Positions 11,991 to 23,785 of a stretch of 64,000 nucleotides of DNA are shown here, piece by piece. Under the pieces are notes generated by a model. The model did not search any database. It was given only the letters and a program-made list of their open reading frames with translations, and was not told where the DNA came from. This stretch comes from Papio anubis (lineage: Eukaryota; Chordata; Mammalia; Primates; Cercopithecidae). The stretch spans positions 100,266,043 through 100,330,042 of the forward strand of contig NC_044981.1 of assembly GCF_008728515.1 (NCBI RefSeq). Direction: 5' to 3'. The translations under genes and the position numbers were made by a program. Within the stretch, counting starts at the first letter, position 1. Every line of letters starts with the position of its first letter.

Positions 11991-12631
11991 TTGTGAAATG
12001 CAGCCCTAGTTATCTTGTGTTCATGTTTCCTATTATTGTCCAAATAATCCTTGTGATAGTCATACTATTTCCTACATCTCTGTCCTTGTGATAGTCATAC
12101 TATTTCCTACATCTCTGTTCAATGTGGTTCTGGGAGGCAATGACAATTGGCCTGAGCCTCTACCCACTATCAGTTCCCTTGACTGGTCAATGTGGCTCAT
12201 GTTCTTCACTGGAACACATCACAGCATTCTATTTTTTAATAGTGCTTTCTGTTCTACTGCTTTTACTATCATCACGGTGTTGGCATATTTCTTTATATGT
12301 CCAGTCATAGTGTGCTTCTGGTCTCTGCTGTATTGCCACCACCGTGGAAGGCTGAGAAATGATAAGGTGTTCTTTTCTGTGATACCCTTTTGGCCTCCAA
12401 ATATAATTCTTCCTACTAATAATAATTCCACATTCTACTGATCTCTCCGCCTGTCCCCCTCAAAATGAGGGCAGAAACCATATCCATCTTGTTTATTTCC
12501 ATATCTCTGGCACACTATCTGCCACCTAGTAAGTGTTAAATAATATTTGTTCAATCATTTCAAGTCCCTCAAAGATTGGTTAGAGTGTATTTAAATGACA
12601 ACACTGTATTACCTTTAAAAATATTCTTTCT
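11991..12631. other. Intergenic stretch without a gene
   Basis: No repeat family recognised except a 35-bp tandem duplication at 12049-12118. The 117-codon plus frame at 12088 shows no family and lies partly in the duplication; coding is not supported. Confidence 0.5.
12049..12118. repeat. 35-bp perfect tandem duplication
   Basis: Two identical units (12049-12083, 12084-12118) starting CCTTGTGATAGTCATACT. Confidence 0.97.
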
Positions 12632-12815
12632 GAGCTGTGCCAGTGGCGTGCATCTATAACCCCAGCTACTCAGGAGGCTGAGGCAGGTGGAATTGCTTAA
12701 GCCCAGGAGTTTAAGGTTGCAGTGAGCTATTATTATGCCAATGCACTCCAGCCTGGGCAACAGAGCAAAATCCCTTATGTGGCAAAAATAAATAAATAAA
12801 ATAAAATAAAAATCC
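12632..12815 (+). mobile_element. Alu-related monomer (FRAM/AluJ-like)
   Basis: One Alu arm only (GGCGTGCATCTATAACCCCAG ... CAGCCTGGGCAACAGAGC) followed by an (AAAT)n-rich tail. Confidence 0.8.
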
Positions 12816-12819
12816 TTCT

Positions 12820-14180
12820 AGTAGTCTTCCTTTCCAGATAAGATGGCATAGACTTGTACCTCTTTGTTGCTGCCAAGTACAACTATAAACCCTGGAAATA
12901 ATGCATGAGGCAACCACAGGAGCACTCCGAAGTTAAAAATGGAAGGCAGGATGGCTAGGAATATCACAGGGGAGGAGCGGCACAGTGGCCAGGTATCTTA
13001 TGATTCTCCCCACTCAGCAGCAGAAGACAGCCCAGTCTCTGTACTCTAATCTAGTAGCAGTAGATGGCCCAGGTAGGGTTATTCCTCCCCTGGATTTAAA
13101 AGGACTTCTATTGACAAGAGGAATAGAGTAGAAGCTCTTTTGACAAGTCACCCTGGGAAACTACTTTTCCTTCCAGGGTGCTGGAGACTTCCTTCTCCCA
13201 TGTAGAGGCACAGGTGGCCTGGACTGGGGAAGTGCCTTTTGTCCCCACATGAGGTAACTGCAGGGATCAGTGGGAACCCTGGTGTCATCAAAGGAATGAA
13301 GCAGATCAAAATAGCACAGGAAAGGCCCTGAAAACTAAATTAAATTGTCATTGGAACTGCAGTCTACAATTAGACCAGGACCTGCAAGCTGAACATGTGC
13401 AAAGTGACTGCTTGCTAAAATAGAAGATTTACATAGGACCCAGAATTTCCTAACACAACAGCCCAAATGTCCACGATACAATAGAAAGTCGCCTATCATA
13501 CTAGTAGCCAGGACAATCATAACTTAGATGAGACAAGACAATTACATTACACCAACAGTGAAATGAATCAGATGTTGGAATTATCTGACATGGGTTTTAT
13601 AGCAGCCATTATAAAAATGCATCAACAAGCAATTATGATTTCACTTGAAATGAATAAAAGTATAGAAAATCTCAGCAAAGATTAGAAGTTAAAAAAATCA
13701 AATGGAAAATAGAAAACTGAAAAATACAATAACCAAAATTAAAAACCCACTGGAGGTGGGGTGCAGTGGCTCACGCCTGTAATCCCAGCACTTTGGGAGG
13801 CTCAGGTGGTTGGATCGCTCGAGCTCAGGAGTTCGAGACCAGTCTGGGCAACATGGTGAAACTCTGTTTCTACAAAAATTAGCTGGGTGTAGTGGCACAT
13901 GCCACCAACTACTGGGGGCCGGTGGTGGCAGGTAGGGGTGGTGGTGGTGAAGGCAGGAGAATCGGTTGAGCCCAGCAGGTTGAGTCTGCAGTGAGATGTG
14001 ACTGTACTGTGTCACTGCACTCCAGCCTGTGTGACAGAGCGAGACCTTGTCTCAAACAACACAACACAAAACTAGATCAGCTCATAGAATCTCCAATCAT
14101 AGAGTGGAGATGACAAGATAAAAGCAGTGAACTCGAGGACAGATAAGTATATTATTCATCCCATCTGAACAACTGAAAAA
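12820..14180 (+). mobile_element. Old L1M 5' region, split by an Alu
   Basis: Matches an old L1 5'UTR/ORF1 leader as I know it (TTATCTGACATGGGTTTTATAGCAGCC, CAACAAGCAATTATGA, GAAAAATACAATAACC). It resumes after the Alu and fades near 14180. Confidence 0.65.
13752..14070 (+). mobile_element. Alu, old (plus)
   Basis: Diverged Alu with an expanded GGTGGTGG-rich stretch near 13920-13950 and an A-rich CAACACAACAC tail. Confidence 0.9.
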
Positions 14181-14463
14181 AATCCTTTCTCTGTTAACCA
14201 ATAAGAATCTTTTACTATATGGTAAATTGTTTCCTTTCCTGATGTATTAACCCCCAGCCCCATCCTGCATAGAAGTTGGGTGGATTTTGTCTCCCCTCTT
14301 TGTCCCAGTTTCAATATCACTGTCAGTCCCAAAGCTTTCTCCAAGGGATCCTGGGACTCTAAGCAAAAAGGAAGTTTTGTAACCTGCTTTTGAGCTTTGA
14401 ATTGGGTATATTAATAACCAATGCCATGCTCTCCATCCTTCCATCTTCCATCCATCAGATATT

Positions 14464-14771
14464 TCTTTTTTCTTTTTTTCTTTTGTTTTTGAGATGGAGT
14501 CTTGCTCTGTCACCCAGGCTGGAGTGCAGTGGCACCATCTTTGGCTCACTGCAACCTCCACCTCCCGAGTTCAAGTGATTCTGCTGCCTCAGCCTCCCCA
14601 GTAGCTGGGACTATAGGCACGCACCACCACGCCTGGCTAATTTTTGTATTTTTAGTAGAGACGGGGTTTCACCATGTTGGCCAGGATGGTCTCAATCTTC
14701 TGACCTCATGATCTGCCCGCCTTGGCCTCCCGAAGTGCTGGGATTACAAGCATGAGCCACCGTGCCTGGCC
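14464..14771 (-). mobile_element. Alu (minus)
   Basis: Full-length reversed Alu. Target-site duplication TCAGATATTTCTT / TCAGATACTTCTT. Confidence 0.94.
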
Positions 14772-15724
14772 CCCTTCAGATACTTCTTATGGTTTCTTAT
14801 ATAAGACAACATTGAGCTGCCCTATCAGGACCCAGAAGCATAGCTTCCTAGCTCGAGTCTGTTTACGGCAGTCCTTGGAGCTCTATAAGTTAGCTCTGTT
14901 GAGAAGTAAATGGTTAAATCTAAATATGTAAACCTTTATTAAAATAATACTATAAATTATTCATTATACAAGTAAAAAATATACAAAAAGTGTTATAAAA
15001 GAAACTTATCTTTTAGGTACAAATCCCATTCCTGTCAGAATAAATCTTAACATTTATTAACAACTCTTTCATCTTTGGTTTTCTTTGCTACCTTTAAGAA
15101 AATTTGAAATCTTCCACTTCTGATATTTTAGACCTATTCAAAATTACATTTGCTGCCTCAATTTGTATGTTCTACTCTAGGAATAGTTTTGACACCTAAA
15201 ACCTTACTTTAGCTGTTTCAGCTGCTTTGCAACTTTAGGTTTTCAGAGCTTAAACCAGAAGTCTGTTGTTAACTAATTAGCTCTGGCTGATTACTTGCAT
15301 ATTCTAACTGCCCCAGCTATCTATGCCCGAATCCACCATAATCTCTAGGACCTGAATTCTTGGCACGTCCCTCACTTGGCAGATTTGGCTTCCCTCTGTT
15401 CTTAAACCTGGCTGCTAAAGCCTCTCCCTCCTGTCTCTCTTCAAACCAAGAGAAAAATAGAGGAAAACATAGATTCCAACACAAAGTATGATTCTTGCCA
15501 CTTCCTTCCCCTAAACACGTAAGTTCATTATGACTATTCACACACAAAAATTTTAAAAAGTACTTAACAGTATTTTAGGTAAGCTGCTAATCTATTTAGA
15601 AAATGGCCTTAACAGCAACTTCCCTTAGGCATCTCCCCAAGTCTTTCTTCTCACCTGACCTATGGGTTTTGTGTTCACAATGTCTTACACATTTTTCCCT
15701 GAGTTTAAAGTCTAACTTAAGGAT
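14772..15724. other. Intergenic stretch, nothing recognised
   Basis: No gene, RNA or repeat family recognised. The minus frame at 15317-15547 is short and has no family resemblance. Confidence 0.5.
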
Positions 15725-16136
15725 CTACTTCCTGCACATTCATGAGCAAACTGCTTAATACCCATACTCCACCCAAGTCTCAGTTTCCCCATCTGTAAAA
15801 TAAGATTTTTTTTTTTTTTTTTTTGAGCAAGACAGGGTCCTGTGCTGTCACCCAGGCTGGAGTGCAGGGGTGTGATAATGGCTCATTGCTGCCTTGACCT
15901 TCTGGGCTCAAGCAATCCTCCCACCTCAGCCTCCTGAGTAGCTGGCACTACAGGGGAGTGCAACCATGCCCACTAATCTTTAAATTTTTTGTAGAGATGG
16001 TGTCTCATCATGTTGTCCAGGCTTAAAATAATAATTATATTAATACCTACATCATGATTCTATAGCAAGGATCAACTGTGTAACACAGCGCCTGGAATAT
16101 AATAGGGACTCAGTAAAGGTTAGCTGTTGTCACTCA
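15725..16136 (+). mobile_element. MIR SINE (plus), split by an old Alu
   Basis: MIR core at 15725-15804 (CTCAGTTTCCCCATCTGTAA) and its 3' part at 16024-16136 (CACAGCGCCTGGAATATAAT), which fit together across the Alu. Confidence 0.8.
15805..16023 (-). mobile_element. Old Alu (minus), truncated
   Basis: Poly-T then a diverged AluJ-like sequence ending at TTGTCCAGGC; the last part is missing. Inserted in a MIR. Confidence 0.88.
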
Positions 16137-17566
16137 TATTTATATTATTGAAATAAGTTTGTTTCTATCTTCTTTATCTGCCAAAGTTTAAATTGTGTGA
16201 GCACAAGGGCCATCTTATTCATCTGTGTATATCATTTTAGGAAGCTTCACCTGAAGCTAATTGACTCTGGGTCATGGCTGCTATTGTCACCACTATCATC
16301 CCCATTGCTGTACACTTGTTATACTCCTCCAATTGGGTCTCCTTGCTACATGGTGTATTAAAATCAGTAACAATAGCCTTCTAACTTTGGGAAAACCCCA
16401 TACTTGTCACAGAGAATTGACATTGGGGCCTGGTCATCTTCATTTCTACAGCCAACATGTAACTTACTGAACCATATCTTAATTCCCACCGGATGATTTC
16501 ACATAATTAATTCACATAATTAGTCATGATCCTACAATTCTACATGATTTACTGAATCTGTTTAAGCAAGGTGAACTTGTAAGCAAGGTGGACATGATAG
16601 GGAATCTGCTACGGCATCATTTTATCTCTATTCCTGTATATTATTGTTGGGAGGGAGGGCGTGGTCTTAAGGCAGTCGTCAGAGGCACATGCTTCTTCCA
16701 CATTTACATATTCTACCAGGCCAACCCTCTGCCCCTGAAACTGAGATTGACTGATTTTAATTTAGGTTTGCATTTTGTAGAAATATTTACCTTTTCATAT
16801 AATATTAATATATATGAATAAATATATTCATTATACATATACAAATATATATGCATTAATATCAATACCCAACTTAAAACTGTCTTCTAGAAACATGGCT
16901 GGAGGCTGCTTGTCCCTGTCACTACTCTCTGGGCTTGATAGGTTTGAAGCAGTGATTTCAGATAAGTGGGTCATCCTAAGGTCTACACTTAGTGAGAAGT
17001 ATTAGGAAGCTTGATTAGTTGTTGATCTAAGCCCTAGTTTTCAATCTAGCTTTTTGGTTTTAATCTCCATCTGTCTTGATTTTCTGTATACAGGATATTA
17101 ATTAGTTCAGAACTGGGAAAGGGGAGTATTATTTAACACCTCACCAAATATCAACAGAAACTAGTGACAAACCCAAGGCTAGCTAGTAAGGGAAGAAGAA
17201 AAATTGGTGTAGAATAAGAAAGTAGTAAAAAAAGAGAGACTGAAATAAGGAAACCAAAATAAATAGAAAAGAAGGATATATATATTTTTAAAAACTACAA
17301 GTGATAAAAACAGTACTAACAATTGTTTTTGGTGCCATCTCAGACAAGATACTGAGGAAGAGACTGGATAGACACTAATGTCTAAAATGTTGATCTCTAT
17401 CTTCCTTATGCTGCTTTTATTTGCAGATAAAAATGACTGACCTTTTATAACATAGAAATGTAATTATAGATATAGATCATTAAGAAACCGTCATGAACAG
17501 AGGTGGATTAACTAATGACTTTAACATCCACCCACCAAAACTAAAAACTTTCATGGATTTTATAAC
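16137..17566. other. Intergenic stretch, nothing recognised
   Basis: AT-rich sequence with short open frames only. There is a TATATATG-rich patch at about 16800-16860. No gene supported. Confidence 0.5.
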
Positions 17567-17850
17567 TTTTTTTTTTGTTTTGAGACAGAGTCTTGATCTT
17601 TCACCCAGGCTGGGATGCAGTGGTACAGTCTTGGTTCACTGCAACCTTCTACCTCCAGGTTCAAATGATTCTTGTGCCTCAGCCTCCCGAGTAGTTGCGG
17701 CAGCACATGCTTGGCTAATTTTTTTGTATTTTTAGTAGAGATAGGTTTTACCATGTTGGCCAGGCTCGTCTGGAACTCCTGGTCTCAAGGGATCTGCCTG
17801 CTTTGGCCTTCCAATGTGCTGAGATAACAGGCGTGAGCTACTGTGCCAGC
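17567..17850 (-). mobile_element. Alu (minus), diverged
   Basis: Reversed Alu with small deletions (GTAGTTGCGGCAGCACATGC). Confidence 0.92.
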
Positions 17851-17862
17851 TGTATTTTGTAA

Positions 17863-17866
<4 letters not shown>

Positions 17867-17912
<46 letters not shown>
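17867..17912. repeat. TG/TA compound microsatellite
   Basis: (TG)n of about 15 units followed by (TA)n, directly before the poly-T of the next Alu. Confidence 0.93.
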
Positions 17913-17930
<18 letters not shown>

Positions 17931-18209
17931 TTGAGACAGTCTCGCTGTTTCACCAGGTTGGAGTGCAGTGGCCCGATCTCAGCTCACTGCAACCTCCGCC
18001 TCCCGGGTCCAAGCGATTCTCCTGCTTCAGCCTCCTGAGTAGCTGTGGCTACAGGCGTGCGCCACGATGCCTGGTTAATTTTTGTATTTTTAGTAGAGAC
18101 AGGGTTTCACCATGTTGGCCAGGATGGTCTCGATCTCTTGACCTCGTGATCTGCCCACCTCGGTCTCCCAAAGTGCTGGGATTACAGGCGTGAGCCACTG
18201 TGCCCAGCC
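17913..18209 (-). mobile_element. Alu (minus)
   Basis: Full-length reversed Alu ending GTGCCCAGCC. Confidence 0.94.
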
Positions 18210-18349
18210 GCTTTTGTATAATTTAATATATTGGTTTTCTTAAAAGTGCCCCTTAAAAGAGTCAGGGAAATCTGACTTGAGGACAAGAAAGATAAACTTC
18301 TATCAAGTTCCCTAGGTTATCTGGTGTGAGTGGTCTGTGGAATACACTT

Positions 18350-18515
18350 TGAGAAACATACAGTGATAGTCTTAGACTCCTCCTTTGTAAATGGAAATGA
18401 CTGTGCTCAATTTATAGGTTTATTATGAGATATAAATGAGATCATGTACATAGATGCTAAGAATAGAACCTGCCACCTGGTAAGGATTCAACATATGTTA
18501 ATTCTTCACCCTATA
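18350..18515 (+). mobile_element. MIR SINE (plus)
   Basis: Diverged MIR 3' half: TTATTATGAGATATAAATGAG followed by CTGCCACCTGGTAAGGATTCAA. Confidence 0.65.
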
Positions 18516-18591
18516 CCTCTTCCTATTTTAGGAGATATTTTTTAGTATCCAAGAAAGAAAACTGCTGAATTACTTTTTATTTATTAATTTA

Positions 18592-18730
18592 TTTTTAGAG
18601 CCAAAATCTAGTTCTGTTGCCCAGGCTGGATTGCAGTGGTGGGATTATGGCTCACTGCAGCCTTGAATTCCTGGGCTCAAGCTATTCTCTGCTTCAGTTA
18701 CCCTACCCCCCAAGTAGCTGGGACTACAAT
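18592..18730 (-). mobile_element. Alu arm fragment (minus)
   Basis: Single reversed Alu arm (GTTGCCCAGGCTGGATTGCAG ... AGTAGCTGGGACTACA). Confidence 0.82.
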
Positions 18731-19378
18731 ACAGTCTGATATGCAGCTGGATTTACTTATGAAAAGCTTTGCCAACTGCTCAAAATTCATTTGCCACTTG
18801 CCCCAGGTCCATTATACTGTGTCCTAATACATGGAAATCAAGATTACTATCATATTTTAATTCTGTCCCATAATTTGAGCTAACTCATTCATGCCTTATG
18901 TATCATGTATCTAAAATACCAAACACCCTTTGTACTTCAACACCTATCTCCCATGACTTAATCTTTAGGTCTGAAAGCACAGCAATTTCAGTTAAGTACT
19001 AAGGGAGGACTAATGGAACAAATGACCCTGGGCAGATAATCACTTAAGAATTCTTCACTAATTAACTGTACAATGATTTTTAAAAATCAAGAGTTTAATT
19101 TATGTTAATGCTAAAAATAAAGCTGTGTGAATTTGGCAATGTTTTGAGGTCATCTTCCTTTTTCCTTGACATTTCAAAATATGGTACAATGAAGTACATC
19201 CAATGCCTTTCTTGAGCGATATATTCTTATGGGCAATCCTTGAAACTTCCATGCATTTTTGTTGGGGAGAATCTAGTATCTAAAACTTGAAAATGGGCTC
19301 TAAAAGCACAGACATCTTCATGTCCAACATCAGCTACAAACCTGAGGGGGGTTTCAATAGTTTAAAAAAACATTTTTG
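18731..19378. other. Intergenic stretch, nothing recognised
   Basis: No gene or known repeat seen. Confidence 0.5.
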
Positions 19379-19683
19379 GTTGGCTGCGGTGGCTCACGCC
19401 TGTAATCCCAACACTTTGGGAGGCCGAGGTGGGTAGATCACCCGAGGTCAGAGTTCAAGACCAGCCTGGCCAACATGGTGAAACCCTGGCTCTGCAAAAA
19501 ATACAAAAATTAGCCAGGCATGGTGGCGGATGCCTATAATCCCAGCTACTCAGAAGGCTGAGGCAGGAGAATCGCTTGAACCTGGGAGGCGGAGGTTGCA
19601 GTGAGCTGAGATCTTGCCATTGTACTCCAGCCTGGGTGACAGAGTGAGACTCCATCTCAAAACCAAAACAAAACAAAACAAAA
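19379..19683 (+). mobile_element. Alu (plus)
   Basis: Full-length Alu with an (AAAAC)n-type tail. Confidence 0.94.
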
Positions 19684-20513
19684 TTTTTAAAAATGTTTTG
19701 AAATATGTTATCTCATATGTTGTGTTTATGACAAAAGTTAAAAGCAGATGACTCCAAGTGATTCTTTCCAGATTAAACATGATTATACAACAGAACCATC
19801 AACCATATTGCCTCTGTACCTCTTAAAATTTAAAACCTCAAACATTTATTATTTCACATACATCTTTCAGTTTGTCAGGTGATTCTTCTGGTTTGGACTG
19901 GCTCATCTTATAGCTGGATGCTCTTGGACGGCTTTATTCACTTTTGTGGCAGTTGGCAAGCTGATTGGTCTAGGGGAATCTCAGCTGGGATGCTTCATCT
20001 TTGCTGCACGTGTTCTCTCATCCTCTAGTACTTCGGACTTCTTCACGTGGTAGTCTCAGGTTCCACACAGCAGCCAGCAAGCAAGCCCCAGTGCCCATGT
20101 AATTCTCAAGCCTGCACTTATATCTCATTTGCTAATGTCCTACTGTCCAAAACAAACCACAGAGAAACTCAGAGTTGGTGTGGGAGGAGGTTACCCAAGA
20201 GCCTGGAAACAAGCAGAGGAATTATCGCAACCAATTTTGCATAGAATCTACCCTAGACTCGGGAGATAAATTTCCTTTCATTACACTTGTATCTAGGATT
20301 GGCTCTAGTTATCAGGTTTGTCATTTTCTTGTACACTGTTTCTTCAACTTTCAAATTGTATTAAAGTTGTAAGATTACTGAAAAGTTAAGTCTTCTCTTA
20401 GAGGTAAATATTTTAATTTTTTATATTCCTGTTAATTTCAGGAACAGAGCATCTTGTTTGAATCTAAGAGCTATTAAGATACACTGCACATATTTCAGGT
20501 AGGAATCATTAAT
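19684..20513. other. Intergenic stretch, possible ancient repeat
   Basis: The part at 19860-20160 (TTTGTGGCAGTTGGCAAGC and CACAGCAGCCAGCAAGCAAG) recalls an old mammalian interspersed repeat, but I cannot name the family. No gene supported. Confidence 0.35.
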
Positions 20514-20678
20514 GAACATATTGGCATAATCAATTACCATATTCAACACTGTAGCAGTCACCAGTAAATGAGGTTGTGCTGTAGTAATAATATATAATGA
20601 TAAATACATCAGTAGCATGAACAACAAATTTTAAATCTCTTTTTTTTTTTTTGAGATGGAGTCTCACTCTGTCACCCA
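20514..20678 (+). repeat. Direct duplication, copy 1
   Basis: Nearly identical to 22096-22258. Starts GAACATATTGGCATAATC and runs through the poly-T into the head of the Alu at 20641. Confidence 0.95.
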
Positions 20679-20934
20679 GGCTGGAGTGCAGTGGCGTAAC
20701 CTCGGCTCACTGCAACCTCTGCCTCCCAGGTTCAAGTAATTCTCCTGCCTCAGCCTCCCGAGTAGCTGGGACTACAGGTGCACACTACTACACCTGGCTA
20801 ATTTTTGTATTTTTAGTAGAGCCAGGATTTCACCATGTTAGCCAGGCTGGTCTTGAACTCCTGACCTCAGGTGATCTGCCCGCCTTGGCCTCTCAAAGTG
20901 TTGGGATTGCAGATATGAGCCACTGTGCCTGGCC
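20641..20934 (-). mobile_element. Alu (minus)
   Basis: Full-length reversed Alu, ending CTGTGCCTGGCC. Confidence 0.95.
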
Positions 20935-22095
20935 AAATCTTGTTCTTATTACATGTCAATTTTATGTTGACCGGGGACTTTGTATAGTCCTCAAGACTCA
21001 GGCTGATGGAGGCCACCATCTGGAAAGTTGCTGGTCACTGCATCAGGGAAGATACTGAGGCTTCTTACACTGGCAATATGTTCTGGCCCACAAGAAGCAT
21101 GTGCCACTTCCATCTATAACCCATTGCGTATAACTGGTACATGGCCCTGCCCAACTGCACATGAGATTTCTGTTTATCAGAAGAGATGTGGATGTGAGTA
21201 TCAGAAGTATCTTCTATAGTCCACCATTCTTGTCACCACAAGGCCATGTCTCTTCTTCTCAGATGTAGAATCAATAACCACTTCCCCAAAAAAGATAATC
21301 TAAAAATCTCAACTAGCTATGGCATGCAGCTCAAAATTCTGGATTTCTTAGTGATTCACAGTGATCCTCTCATCAGGCCCAAATGTGAATTCCCTTGATT
21401 CCACTACGTATCGCCCAAAGGGATGAAATATCTGCTTCCCACTTCCTGAACCACATCCAATATAAAATTGCAGACCTGGGACTGTAATCAACTCTCCCAT
21501 TCTGAAAGGGAGAAAAATGGGAGACACACAGTAGTCACTGGTCTAAAGCAATTCTGGAATCCTGCTAGATAGATGTTGTGAGGCCCTCCTGACCAAGGTG
21601 TGGGAAATCTTCCATGATTAGGTCATGACTTTGCTCTTTAAGAGGAGCTCCTTTGTTTGTTGTTTTCCACAGCCTTTGCTCCTCCCCATTCCCAACTCAA
21701 CCGCCCCAGATTCTTCCTTTTCTGTTACCTCTTTAGTGACGCCTGAAGTGGTTGTTGGAAAATATGCCTTCCTTGGAAGCTGCACATGTTTCTCAAGCCT
21801 TTTCCTGCCCAAAGACTCTTATGAGCCTAAGAGTAGTTCTAAGTCTAGAGCAGCTTCATACAATTTTAGACCAACTAGTAATTTCTCTGGCAGTATTAAC
21901 TCTCCCCAAATATAGGTTTTGTTTTTTTTTTCCTATATGATAACAAACTAGTTACTGGCTCCATGTGCCATTAATAACATCCATAGTTTATTTTGGTTTT
22001 GATTAGTTCCCCTCCCCATAAATCTCCCTGGCTCCTAGCTCTGTCTTAGCTCTGCCTGGCCACCTCTCCAAATCCCTTAGTCTCTCCGTCAGAGA
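20935..22095. other. Intergenic stretch, nothing recognised
   Basis: Includes two overlapping frames at 21625-21940 with no family match. No gene supported. Confidence 0.5.
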
Positions 22096-22258
22096 GAACA
22101 TATTGGCATAATCAATTACCATATTCAACACTGTAGCAGTCACCAGTAAATGAGGTTGTGCTGTAGTAATAATATATAATCATAAATACATCAGTAGCAT
22201 GAACAAGGAATTTTAAATCTCATTTTTTTTTGAGATAGAGTCTTACTCTGTCACCCAG
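22096..22258 (+). repeat. Direct duplication, copy 2 (with truncated Alu head)
   Basis: Copy of 20514-20678, 1582 bases downstream. Differences are few (GATAAAT/CATAAAT and a two-base change before TTTTAAATCTC). It contains the Alu head and then repeats TCTCACTCTGTCACCCA, so the breakpoint lies in the Alu. Confidence 0.95.
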
Positions 22259-22692
22259 TCTCACTCTGTCACCCACCTCTATGTCAGACAGGTGCTGACA
22301 TATGTATAGACTCCTAACCAATCAGTTATCATAGCCCTACTCGGAGAATTCTTAGACATTGACTCCAGAGTACTGACAGAAGTAGATGAGGAAAAGCATG
22401 GACATAAGAGAAATTGAACCTAGGAGAGACAGATAAATGAAATGCAGATAAGAGGGAATATCCTGTAACTGCAAAGCAGTATGACAGGTTTCTTAGGATG
22501 CAAAGGCAGCTCTGAAAGCTAGTCCAAAAAAGGAGTGTCAGAGATATTCAAAGCAGATAGTGCTGGAATAAATGTATTAAGAAGTAGACCACATTTATTC
22601 TGATCAACAAATTCAGGTATATTTGTGGAAAAGAGCCATCTGATTATCTGTAGCACTTTATATTAAAATGCTAAAATCTTAAGATGACTGGT
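22259..22692. other. Intergenic stretch, nothing recognised
   Basis: No gene or known repeat seen. Confidence 0.5.
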
Positions 22693-22991
22693 CAGGCGTG
22701 GTGGCTCATGTCTGTAATCCCAGCACTTTGGGAGGCTGAGGTGGGTGGATCACCTGAGGTCGGGAGTTTGAGACCAGTCTGACCAACATAGAGAAACCCC
22801 ATCTCTACTAAAAATACAAAAATTAGTTGGGTGTGATAGAGCATGCCTGTAATCCCAGCTACTCGGGAGGCTGAGGCAGGAGAATCACTTGAACCCAGGA
22901 GGTGGAGGTTGCGGTGAGCCGAGATGGCACCATTGCACTCCAGCCTGGGCCACAAGTGCAAAACTCACCTCCAAAAACAAAAGAAAAAAAA
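22693..22991 (+). mobile_element. Alu (plus)
   Basis: Full-length Alu. Target-site duplication AAGATGACTGG on both sides. Confidence 0.95.
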
Positions 22992-23149
22992 AGATGACTG
23001 GTAAAGGGAACACAGGAACACTAGCACAGGGCTGACTGCAAGCCACAATGATGATGCAGAACTTAAGTTTGACTCTTGGATTTAGAATCTGTCTGAGCAC
23101 TATGTGCATTGCATGTCTTCACCCTGAAATAAAAACAGCAACCAATGTG

Positions 23150-23345
23150 TATTGAGAGCTTACTATTAATATATGCCAAGCATCTGCCCATTTTATACAT
23201 GTGAATGTTGAGATTTGAAGAGGTAAAATGATTTGCTAAAGGTCACTGGCCATATTACATAAACAAGCCAAGACTCAAATCTAAGTCTGTCTGTGAAATC
23301 AGGGATCTTTATACTATATTCTGCAGCATTTCAAAGTCTCTAAGG
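23150..23345 (-). mobile_element. MIR SINE (minus)
   Basis: Reversed MIR signature CCCATTTTATACATGTGAATG, GAGATTTGAAGAGGT, TTTGCTAAAGGTCACTGGCC. Confidence 0.7.
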
Positions 23346-23682
23346 CTTTTTGACATAACCAAGCAATAATGTGGTGAAGAGCCAACATATCCAGTTCACT
23401 GCAAGTAACAATTGGTTAATGCACTGTTATGACCAGTCCAAGTCAGAGTTAAAAAAAAAAAAAATCTGTTATGTTATTGAGATGACAACTTGAGAAAGTG
23501 AAGAAACTTGGTGGCTTTTAAATACAGATACCAGTCACCTTATTTCTACATTTTAAGTTTAGCACAGGAACATTTACATTAAAATGCAGAGTGGCCAAAT
23601 AGAGCCCTTGGGTCAGTTTCTAGAATAAACATTAGAATAGTGTGAAGGGCTGCTATAAAGTGTCTTTAAAGAGACCTACTGG
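23346..23682. other. Intergenic stretch, nothing recognised
   Basis: Contains a 15-base A run at 23450. No gene seen. Confidence 0.5.
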
Positions 23683-23785
23683 TAGTAGGTTTGGTGGCTC
23701 AGGCCTGTAGACCCTGCTACTTGGGAGATGAAGGCAGGAGGATTGCTTGAGGCCAGGAGTTCCATACTAGCCCAACTCTAGAATA
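23683..23785 (+). mobile_element. Alu/FLAM fragment (plus)
   Basis: Short diverged arm: GTTTGGTGGCTCAGGCCTG ... GGAGGATTGCTTGAGGCCAG. Confidence 0.7.

Noticed and set aside
12088..12441. 117-codon plus-strand frame rich in hydrophobic residues
   Set aside because: Low-complexity, pyrimidine-rich DNA overlapping a tandem duplication; no homologue recognised, no splice or promoter support.
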